This document shows positions 55,144 through 64,000 of a DNA stretch of 64,000 bases, one piece after another. Source of the DNA: Torymus aiolomorphi. Its lineage: Eukaryota; Arthropoda; Insecta; Hymenoptera; Torymidae. Within the stretch, counting starts at the first letter, position 1. Each line of letters starts with the position of its first letter. A program made the translations under genes and the position numbers. The stretch covers positions 175,204,104-175,268,103 of the forward strand of contig CM070873.1 of the NCBI GenBank assembly GCA_036365515.1, written 5' to 3'. Under the pieces are notes generated by a model. The model did not search any database and was not told where the DNA came from. It saw only the letters and a program-made list of their open reading frames with translations.

Positions 55144-55628
55144 GTGGGTTGGCGTTAAGGAAAAGGATTAGTTTTTTGGAATGATTCGCCCGTTTGCTGG
55201 GCGTCTTACGTTGCACAGCGGCAGGGCTTATCCATTCCCTTAAGGCCTGAAATTCCGCAGAAGGAAGAGATGGGGTACGTTTCAACCGCTCGGAACCCGC
55301 CTTGCGTTGTGCTACGGCAGGTTTTGACGTGTGGCTTGAGGGACTGCCAGAATGAGAGTGCCTTCGTCAAGCTCTCACTGTACAAAGGTAGCTTGCTCGC
55401 TCGAAAAGGGGAAGAGAGAGAGAGAGAGTCGAGGAGACGCGAAATCTAGCTGAATAGACCATGCGTGCGGAACGTGCAGAGAAGCCGCGCGCCGCCCCTC
55501 TACTCATGCGGAGTAGTGGGAATGCCAGTCGCTCTTCCTCTACCTCTTTCTCGGTGATACTATACTACAGCCTAGGCGATAGCTGTGCGCATGCTCATGT
55601 GATATACCCCTCACGTGTTAGATGCGCG
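55144..55628. other. G+C-richer non-coding region
   Basis: CpG-containing stretch with a short GA run at 55412-55427. Might be a promoter or the LTR/UTR of an unrecognised element; no assignment. Confidence 0.35.
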
Positions 55629-55706
55629 AGCTGGACTGTTACATCGCCCCCGTCGAACAAAATTGAATGAACACAAAGATTTTGTTCGATTCAGTAAAGT
55701 CCAGCT
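55629..55706. repeat. Nested stem: two perfect inverted pairs
   Basis: AGCTGGACT (55629) pairs with AGTCCAGCT (55698). Inside, CGAACAAAAT (55654) pairs with ATTTTGTTCG (55679). Internal bulges are 16 and 9 bases. Confidence 0.65.
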
Positions 55707-56829
55707 AAGCTTAAACGTATATACAACATAATATGATATCATTAATTATTTTTTAAGTCATTCTATATAATGTAATATAATGTTAAATCATTTATTTCTA
55801 AACTATAAATTTGCCCTCTTATTTGAGCAAAATCACACAAAAAATTTACATTTTTTCTATTTTATTTATATTATTTATATTTTTATTTACTTACGTATAT
55901 CTTTCGCAAAAAAAAATATTTTTTATATTGAACTTATGTTCCAATCCCTTTACAGTTTTGTATGTTTGTGGAAGATAAAATGACGAAGACACTGAATAAC
56001 TTGAAATTAAACTTTATTATTTTATTGTTTTAAGTTGTTATTTTTTCCGCCTTTATTAACTATTCCTGTAAATCCGAAGTATCCTCCAAATCATCCCGGT
56101 TTGGTAATACGCCTGTGTACTTAATCTTTTTTGATTCTAAATCTGAGGAACAAATGAAATAAAGAAGGAAACAAATTCGGATTAGACTTCGCCCTTTTCT
56201 TTTTATCACTGTGTGTTTGTGTATGTTGTGTGTCTTATCTTGACACTTCGGCTCTTCAGTCAACCGCCTCTTTTGAGCTTTCACAATCTTGTTGGGTGCT
56301 CGCGCCCTTTCCATTTTCCTTGTTTTTTAGCTGTGGCGTTTGTGTCATCTTCGCCTGCTTTCCCAGCGTGGGATCCGTTTGCGATGACCTCGAAAAACGA
56401 TTCATTTATTATTTTAAATGTTTTATACTATCCTACGTGGCCGTATGCCTCGTGAATATCAGTTACAAATGGTATTAAAATTCTATTAGGAATTACCGCT
56501 TTATTTATTGTCTTATAAAGTAAGTCATTTAGAATTTTATAATTGCCAATTACCGACTTATCTTTATTTTCTAATCTAATTTTTATTTTTTGACAATATT
56601 CGTCAGATTTTTCTGAAGTAACTAAACTTTTTATTAATTTAACTGTTTATTTTTAATTCAATTTTATTTATTATTCTTATAATGATATCTGTATCATTTT
56701 GCTTCCTCCTAGAGGAAGCTTTGTGATAGTAAATTTTTGAGTTGTTGTAAAATCATCTTATAATTGTGTTCCGAGGTGTTAGGAATCAAAATACATGGTT
56801 TTTGAAAAATGTGTGTGTGTGTGTGTGTT
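55707..56829. other. AT-rich non-coding
   Basis: Includes the GCTTCCTCCTAGAGGAAGC stem at 56702. A (GT)n tract (56813-56827) borders the R1-type LINE. No coding sequence recognised. Confidence 0.45.
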
Positions 56830-57245
56830 TTTTTCGAAGAGTTGGAGAAATGCTTAATGCACTGATAGGAGCCGTACGGGACTCCCCTCGTGTGGGACTC
56901 CGCTGGCAACGGCCAGCGCCAGGTATACCCACTAAAACTCCACCTCTTATCTTCTTAGCTCAGTATCCCCGTGGTACAGCCGCAAAGCAATCCTTCGCGG
57001 GGGAGCATATGGCTTCTGCCTACTCTTGTTGCATGAGGTCGTCATTTCTTGTATCTTGCAGCCCTTCCTGTACTTTTACTTCTTCCGTCTACTTCTTACC
57101 GCATCGTCCGGTCGTCAGCTTCGTGCCGCATCTCTCGTCTTCTTCTTCCTTCCTCGTCTTTCCTGACCTTTTTGTGTATGCTCGCAGCATAATTACTGAC
57201 AGTGCTCCATCCATCCTCTGAAGTCAGCATCGTCGTCGTAATAGA

Positions 57246-60136
57246 CTAGGGAGTCACTCTGATCTGGAGATAACTCTCCAGTTCTTCTCGCTCCTGTCGG
57301 TATCGCGAGCAGTCACAGAAGACGTGCTCTGCATCTTCGTTTGCATCCAAACATACTGGGCAGCTTGGAGAGTCTTCTAGCTTAAATCGGTACAGGTAAG
57401 CTCGAAAGCATCCATGTCCGGTGAGAAGTTGTGTGAGGTAGTAATTAACTTCCCCGTGTCTCCTTTCAATCCAGTCCTCTAACTTTGGTATGAGACGGTG
57501 TGTCCATCGCCCCTTTTCGCTGGCATCCCATCTTGCTTGCCAGACAGTCATCGTCTTCTTTCTTGCGACCTCCCAGATTTCCCTCCGGACGTTGTCGTTT
57601 GCACATCTTCTTGCTTCGTACACGTCCTTTCTCTCCATGGCTAAGAGGTCAATGGGCGGTGTACCTGCTATGATGCACACCGCCTCGTCCGATACCGTAC
57701 GATAAGCCGACGCCACCCTTAACGCCATTCGCCTATACACGGTAGCCATCGCTCGTGCATAGGTTTTTACCAGCATGGCATCAGCCCATACTGGGGCCCC
57801 GTACAGCATAATCGATGTGGTTACACTGGCTAAGAGTAACCTTCGATTTTGACTTGCCCCTCCTACATTTGGCATCAATCGTGATAGAGCTGCGCCCACT
57901 TTTGCTGCATTATCGCTCACAATTTCAAGGTGCTGTTTGAATGTCAGTCTTGCATCAATGGTGATGCCTAAGTACTTGCTGGTCGGTTAAGATACAATCT
58001 CATGTCCATCCACCATCAGTGTTACCGTCTCTAGCTTCTTCCTACTCGAAATCAGGATAACTCCTGTCTTGTGGCTGGCTAATTACAGCCCTGTTTCTGT
58101 TAGCCAATCGTGTATTATTCAAATTGCCTCGTCTGCTATTGTTTTAACATCTTTTATATGTTTCGCTACCACCACTATAGCTATGTCGTCTGCAAATCCT
58201 ATTACGGTTGCCGCTTCAGGTAGTCGTAGTCTAAGTACTCCATCGTACATGATATTCCAAGTCGGTGGACCAAGCACTGAGCCTTGGGGAACGCCTCCTG
58301 TGACTTCATAACTCTCGGCGCCATTCTGAGTGTCATATAGCAAGATTCTGTCCTTCAAATAGTCGGACATCATCCTCCTTATGTAGAGAGGCACATTTCG
58401 CTTTCGGAGCGCCTCATCTATTTTAGTCCATTTGGCTGAGTTAAATGCATTTTTTACATCCAGTGTAACAATAGCGCAGTACTTTTTTGCTCCTCCTTTC
58501 CATCTGTCTCCATTTATCGCTGTTCGCGCAGTGTCAATTACCAGACCAGCTGCGTCCAGGGTAGAACGCTCCTTGCGAAAACCATACTGATGTTCCGCCA
58601 GTCCTCCTGCGCCTTCAATAGCCTGGTCCATTGTAACGCAGAGGATGCGTTCTAGGATCTTCCCCGGTGTGTCCAGCATGCAGAGTAGTCTGTACGAGGC
58701 TGATTCATCTGGCGGCTTCTTTCCTTTTGGCAGTAGCATCAAGTGCTGTGTCTTCCAAATAGTGGGAAATTTTCCTTCTTCGATACATGAGTTGTACAAG
58801 TCTACAAAAACCTCTGGGTGTGCGCAGATAGCATGTTTCAATGCCATATTGGGAGTGCCATCTGGGCCCGGAGCCTTCTTGTTTCCTACCCTTTTGCATT
58901 CAGCTAGCAGTTCCTCCTTTGTGATTTGGAGAGAGGCGTCCTCACTTATCCCCGCTTCGATAACACATGGTTCCTCCAGCTGTCTGGGTAACAGAGTAGT
59001 GACAATCCGGTGTAATAGTTCCGGGCACTTCGGAGGGGGTACATAGCTTTCCTTTATTTTCTTCATCACCACCTTGTACGGTCGACCCCAGGGATCCAAC
59101 TCTACCTCGTCCTGTAATTCTTTAACACACCGTCGTTTGCTGTCCCAGATTTTCTTCTTGAGTTTCCGTTTAGCGTCTGTCATTTCCTGATTTCGGGCTT
59201 CCACTATTTCCTGACCTCGACCAGTCTTGTAGTATTTCTTCCTTGCCCGTTGCTCCTGCCTCCTAGTTCGGTGACACTCGCTGCGGGCACTCTCGACGTC
59301 CATGTCCCACCAATATACTGGTGGTCGCCTATGGCTGGTCACTCTTCTTGGCATACCAGCTTCACAGGCTCTAGCGATTATTTCCATCGCCAGTTTCGCC
59401 TTATTGTTCGCCGTCCCAGACAGCTCCATTTCTTCCAGTGTCAACAGAAACATGTCCTTGTCATAGTCCTTCGTTTTCCAACCGACTCTCTTGGTCTGTA
59501 CACTAACGCTGGATCCTTTTCTTGGTTTTCCTACTTCCATTATTATGGCCTGGTGATCACTATTTGTGTAGTGTTCACTCACTGTCCATGCGTCAACTGC
59601 GCCAATAAAGCAGCTGCTAACATAAGTCAGATCTACCACAGACCCGGTGTCTCCTCTTCTAAAGGTGTAAGTAGATCCCTGGTTAACTAAGACCAAATCT
59701 AAGAGCCCGAACGCTTCAATAGTATTCGACCTCTCTGATTTGTCCTTTGACTGCCCCACTCCACAGCCCAGGCATTGAAGTCACCTGCGATCAGTATCGG
59801 TTTCCTTCCTGCAGCATCTTGCACAAGCCGATCTAACAGATGTTCGATCTGCTCGATTGACGCATTGGGGGAAGCGTAGCAGCTGTAAATATGTATACCT
59901 GCTACCTTAACGCGTACAAATCCTTCTTCACGGTCTATCAGTTTTTCCTGAAAAGCAGTATCACCGCATGCCCAGATCGCTGCTTTACCGGTGCTGTCCA
60001 TATCCCACGATGGTTCATCTAGATCTTTGTACTGTTCGCACACGATTGCTATATTCACCTCTGTTTCGCGGACGTACTGGTTCAGTAGGTCCTGTGCAGT
60101 CGCACAATGATTTAGATTTAACTGCGCTATTTTCAT
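57246..60136 (-). pseudogene. R1-clade ORF2: endonuclease, RT, CCHC
   Basis: The endonuclease starts MKIAQLNLNHC and carries VCEQY, ILIAGDFNAWAVEWGS and, after a frameshift near 59750, LVLVNQGSTYTF..VDLTYVS and HYTNSDHQAII. RT carries NKKAPGPDGTPNMALK, FPTIWKTQHLMLLPKG, YGFRKERST, LDVKNAFNSAKW, GGVPQGSVLGP and the active site GFADDIAIVV. In-frame stops lie at 58119 and near 58083 and 57990. The last part (57920-57246) has LYGAPVWADAM and CPVCLDANEDAEHVFCDC (C-x2-C-x8-H-x4-C). The ATG overlaps the ORF1 stop as ATGA, suggesting coupled translation. Confidence 0.87.
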
Positions 60137-61533
60137 TTTTTTCGTCTATCTAGTACTGCTACTGCCGCTCGGTAGACTGGGCATGCATAACTACCGGCAG
60201 CATGGTCCATTTTTCCTACTGTACCTTTGTCCTGGCAGAGTACGCAGCTCGGTTTGTTTTCCCAGTCTCTTACTTTATGCCCTTCGGTTCCACACTTGTA
60301 ACAGAGGTTACTTCGATCCTGTGTTATTGTGCAATTTTTGCCGATATGTCCAAATCCTAGACATTTATAACAGCGAAGTGGACGTGCGTTCCGCTTCATC
60401 TCTCGTATTCTGCATACTACCCAGCCTATCCTGATTTTCTGCTTTACTATCATCTGTTGAGCCATTTTTGATGGCAGTTGAATGACACCGTATGCCTTCC
60501 GCAATGACTTTATTATCATCTCCTCAGCTGGGGATAGGTCGCTATCTTGGAACTCATTGCGTACCGCCTCTACAATGTCCTCCTTGCTAGTTAGTACATC
60601 AAGGTCCTTTATTTCAAAGACTCCTACGTCTTGTAGGGTCCTTACTTTGTTACCCTCTTCTAGCACTCCTTGTATCACTTGTTGAAGTTCCGTTGCCTTC
60701 CCTTCTGCTGTGCGTTGAAGTTCCAGAAACAGGTCTCCAGCCGCCGTCTTGCGTACCCTGTTTACGCTTTCGCCAACTACCTTCAGTTTTGGATCCGCCT
60801 TCATCTACCTCAAGATATCAGCATATGACTCGCCGTCGGCAGCCCTTATAATAGGGGCAGCCGGTCGGGTTGGTCTTGTCCGTGGCGGTCTTTGGTTTCT
60901 GGTGCCTTTTTGACTTAAGGGACCATTATTCCCTTTGCCTTCCTCTTTATTCTTCTTCTTCCTCTTCGTATTCCATGTTTCAGCCACCTCCCAAGGTGTT
61001 TTTCTGGCTAGGGTGGGCGGTGGGAACTGCGTCGTTGCCGCCCTTTTCGTCTTCTTCCTGATCGTCGTGTCCTGCAGCGGTGATGTTCTCCAACACTTGT
61101 TAGGAGTCTGCTCCATCTGTCTCTGGACGAAGGAGGGAGAGGTTTGGCTCTCTCGATCCTTACTACTTCTGATCTTCGACTGAGTACCTGCTTTGGTCTT
61201 CATAAAGTCCTTTAGTGCTCTGCTATTAGCCTTTGCCATAGTCTTCAACTATGTCTCTTTAAGGAGCTTTAACGACCAAGTCTCTTTATCCTGCTCCTTT
61301 CCTTGGTCTTCCATTTCGTACACTACTTCCATCTTTGCGTCTTCGCACGTCTTTTGAGCCGCAGTAAGGGCCAAAAGTTTATCATCTCTATAGTGTATGT
61401 GGCTCCCCCCAAAATCCGTGGAACCTGCACCGACCACCGGGGCTTTCACCCGATCGGAATCGGTGGTGGGATTAACCCCTCTACTGAGGGCACCCACTTG
61501 GGGTAATTCGTATGTCTCATTCACTACGTCCAT
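60133..61533 (-). pseudogene. R1-clade ORF1 (gag-like, CCHC)
   Basis: One frame interrupted by two in-frame TAG codons (61249-61251 and 60805-60807). The N-terminal part is basic and low-complexity (KTKRAATTQFPPPTLARKTPWEVAE). The middle has a coiled segment (LFLELQRTAEGKATELQQVIQ). The C-terminal part has three zinc knuckles: CYKCLGFGHIGKNC, CYKCGTEGHKVRDW (Trp where Cys is expected) and CVLCQD..HAAGSYAC. ORF1 binds LINE RNA. A 4-base overlap with ORF2 follows. Confidence 0.82.
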
Positions 61534-61678
61534 GATTGGTTTGTGTTCGGGGTGCCTTCCCCTAGCTAGTTTTGGTCCGCCCCGGGTATTTTATTTCCCC
61601 GGTGCCCTTCATATCTGACGAGCTTTCCCCTATCCGCCACCTGGGGAGATGCCTGATGCGAGACTAGCAACTCGACAC

Positions 61679-61680
<2 letters not shown>

Positions 61681-61719
<39 letters not shown>

Positions 61720-61751
61720 TGTGTGTATGTGGGTGTGGGTGTGTGTGTGTA

Positions 61752-61811
<60 letters not shown>
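61681..61811 (+). repeat. (GT)n microsatellite with TATG/GGTG variants
   Basis: About 131 bp of (GT)n interrupted by GTATGT and GTGGGT; on the other strand (AC)n with ACAY units. It borders the 5' end of the R1-type LINE. Cys-Val frames across it are artefacts. Confidence 0.97.
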
Positions 61812-61815
<4 letters not shown>

Positions 61816-63568
61816 CCTGGATCTCAGCTTCTACTCCGTCGATGTCGATTTTGACCGGACAGGTCTCATTTTTTTAGTTGTTTTTGTGTGATGGCGGGTC
61901 AAAAATCCGTTTTTTGATTGGGGGGATGCGTTTTTGTTTTTTTTCAAATTTTCGATTTTCTCAAAACTGTTTTTTGATTTTTTTTAATGATAGGATCGAG
62001 TTATTCGAATCTGATGGGTAGCGTTCGAAAGAGAATTAAAATACCTATATTTTCTAAAAAAAATAAAGTTTCTAGCTATCGCGGTTCTTTTGTTATTAAC
62101 GAAAACGTGTTTTTTCTTTAGAAGCTTATAACTCCTAAACTTAACGGTCAATTTTTTTGAGAAAAATCATGATAATACAGAATATAAATAGCTATAATCT
62201 GTTAAAATTAGAATACATTCTGTAGGCTAGATTTTGAGTAAAAAATTGAAAAATGAAAAAAATCAGTTTTGTATGTCCAACGATTACAAGAGTAAAATTG
62301 ACTTAATGGCTTGAAAATTCCTTTTAGAGGTAGATTTTTTATAGTTCTCGGTCGAGTTCTTTGGGCAAAATGATTGATCCATAAATTTCAGAGATATTTG
62401 AGGTTAAAAATTTTTTGACATTTTTTTAAAATCGTAATTTCTCGAGAACGGCTATATTTATCTGAATGGGGTGGGTGTAATTTGAAAGAGAATTAAAATA
62501 CCTATATTTAAAAAAAAAAATTAATTTTCTATCTATCACGGTTCTTTAGTTATCATCAAAGACAAAAACGTGTTTTTTTTTCAAAAACTCGTAACTCCAA
62601 TGATGTTATCATCAGTATATTATAAAAGTATATATTATTGGCGTCAAAATGTAATATGTTTGAATTTTCAAGACTGAATTCTTGAAGAAGATTCACCTAG
62701 TACTTCCGAAAAAAAAGGAAGAAAATGAAATATTATATTATACAAATGGGGATAACATTAAATTTAAGGTTATATTTATTTTTGCTTCCTCCTATTTGTA
62801 TTGATTTTATGCGGTTTTGAACCTAAAAAGCAAGGCTAAATTCATTTTCGCGATTTTACATAATTTTAGAGGAGAGGGAGAGAATGAATTTCTTTACACG
62901 ATAGTTAATAAAAGTCACCTTTTAGAACATATTTTTATGTAGGAAAACGCCGAAAATCATTCATGTGTTACAAAAATTAATTTAATCTCTAAATTAAAAA
63001 AGATTTATATTTTATTTTTAAAAAACGCGCAGTGATATCTACCGGTCGGTGGTGTGGAATGAGGAAACGTCATTGAGTAGGCATTCGATGATTTTTTTTA
63101 ATTTTTAAAAAACCAACCGACAAAAAGAATTAAAATGTTTAAAAATTATATCTATTATAATTATGAATTATGCATTATGCATTATGAATGCATTATATTC
63201 TGCATTATTATAATTTATTTGTGAGTTATGAACTTTTTTAAAAAAACTCGTTTTTGGTAATAACATAAGATCAATGATAGCTATAAATTTTTTTTTTCTT
63301 AAAAAATATGAATTATGAAATATAAAAAAAAACACGTTTTTGTTAATAACAAAACAATCGTGATAGCTATTTGTTTTATTATAAAATATAGATATTTTAT
63401 TTCTATTTCAAATGATAACTTTATTTATCAGCTCAAAATTTATATAAATTTAATATAAATAAATTATAAATAAATAAATAAATTTAAAAGTTAACAATTT
63501 TTAATATTCATAAATGAATTTAATTATAATTATGCAATAAATTTTTTAAAAACTTATCAATTTTGTTA
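61812..63568. other. AT-rich region with a four-copy dispersed repeat
   Basis: A block with GAATTAAAATACCTATATTT and AACACGTTTTTGTT..AACAAAA..TGATAGCTAT-type sequence appears at 62030-62130, 62492-62590, and inverted at 63320-63400 and 63235-63290. No coding sequence recognised. Confidence 0.5.
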
Positions 63569-64000
63569 TTAAAAATTAATTAAAGGAATCAACAAATTAC
63601 GGTTGAGGAAGCTACGGGCCAATGAATTGGCAGCGGTTTTTAAGTTTGAGTGCGGATGCATTTGTCTGCTTAAGCAGTCCGCGCTAGAGTTTCTCTTACC
63701 CTCAATGTGTTCGAGCTCAATGTTAAAATCTTGGATTGATAAGCTCCACCGCATCATTCCCGCGTTATTGAATCTGCTCGTGTTTAAGAATGTTATTGCT
63801 TGATGATCTGTTCTAACGATAATCTTTTTTGAGCCTTTTAAATATGATTCTAATTTATGTAATGCCCATACTACAGCAATTAATTCTTTTTCTGAGGTAA
63901 AATAATTGATTTCGCTACCTTTCAGCGTTCTGCTAACGAAACAAACTATTTTTTTCTTTACTTTTATCGTTTAATTCTGATAAAATCGCCGCGATTGCGT
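63569..64000 (-). pseudogene. Gypsy-type RNase H fragment, runs off the edge
   Basis: Minus strand: SEINYFTSEKELIAVVWALHKLESYLKG and IIVRTDHQAITFL (RNase H catalytic Glu and Asp), then RWSLSIQDFNIELEHIEGKRNSSADCLSR, the post-RNase H tether region. A frameshift near 63930 breaks the upstream part (LSELNDKSKEK). Unrelated in sequence to the elements at 17.7-24.2 and 49.6-51.7 kb. RT lies outside the window. Confidence 0.8.

Larger units (their letters stand above)
56830..61640 (-). mobile_element. R1-clade LINE between CA/GT microsatellites
   Basis: Minus-strand, nearly full length: 5' UTR near 61640, ORF1 with three CCHC knuckles, ORF2 with APE endonuclease, RT and C-terminal CCHC, 3' UTR ending near 56830. 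Both outer sides are (CA)n on the element's strand: GT at 56813-56827 and 61681-61811. R1-clade Waldo and Mino families are known to insert specifically in (ACAY)n/(AC)n repeats, which fits. In-frame stops and one frameshift inactivate it. Confidence 0.85.

Noticed and set aside
56766..57221. 151-codon plus-strand frame
   Set aside because: Antisense to the 3' untranslated region of the R1-type LINE.
61649..61891. Cys-Val frames
   Set aside because: Translation of the (GT)n microsatellite.

Overview
The window looks like intergenic, transposon-packed chromatin from an arthropod, most likely an insect. The evidence is the low G+C content, the GT/CA and GA microsatellites, and the mix of mariner, hAT, pogo-like, BEL/Pao, gypsy/errantivirus-like, Jockey/CR1-like and R1-clade elements. 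The species cannot be named from the sequence. I see no convincing single-copy host gene, tRNA, rRNA or CRISPR array. The closest to host-like coding sequence is a JmjC-domain frame of about 255 codons wedged between two broken retroelements.

Layout. 1-6314: a minus-strand hAT-like (DUF4371/ZMYM1-type) pseudogene, split by a 3,809-bp DNA transposon with ~414-bp terminal inverted repeats and a 4-bp target duplication. 6315-13231: a GT microsatellite, a ~150-bp tandem repeat split by a minus-strand LINE, then a second truncated LINE. 13500-14660: a second, divergent copy of the long-TIR transposase. 14660-17640: a duplicated ~390-bp repeat, one copy carrying a TTAA-flanked MITE, and an internally deleted LINE. 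17700-24236: a decayed plus-strand errantivirus-like element (protease, RT, RNase H, integrase, env-like). 24255-25022: the JmjC frame. 25022-30338: a 3'-truncated BEL/Pao element with one complete LTR. 31344-35909: two nearly identical mariners with a possible solo LTR between them. 34577-40317: a giant inverted repeat (arms ~1.2 kb once insertions are removed) whose ~1-kb loop carries clustered miRNA-like hairpins. 43590-46655: a complete hAT with matching 12-bp TIRs, an 8-bp TSD and an uninterrupted 693-codon transposase frame. 49658-51744: a deleted gypsy-type element. 52980-54811: a pogo-like transposase pseudogene. 56830-61640: a nearly full-length R1-clade LINE lying between CA/GT microsatellites. 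63569-64000: a gypsy RNase H fragment running off the edge.

How the parts relate. Most elements are nested, and insertion order can often be read: mariner into the left arm of the giant inverted repeat, MITE into a repeat, MITE into hAT, LINE into a tandem array, long-TIR element into the DUF4371 element. Most reading frames are broken. The possible exceptions are mariner copy 2 and the hAT at 43.6-46.7 kb. The best candidates for something undescribed are the giant inverted repeat with its hairpin cluster, the long-TIR transposon family, the JmjC capture, and a striking TGAG excess confined to the BEL/Pao element.
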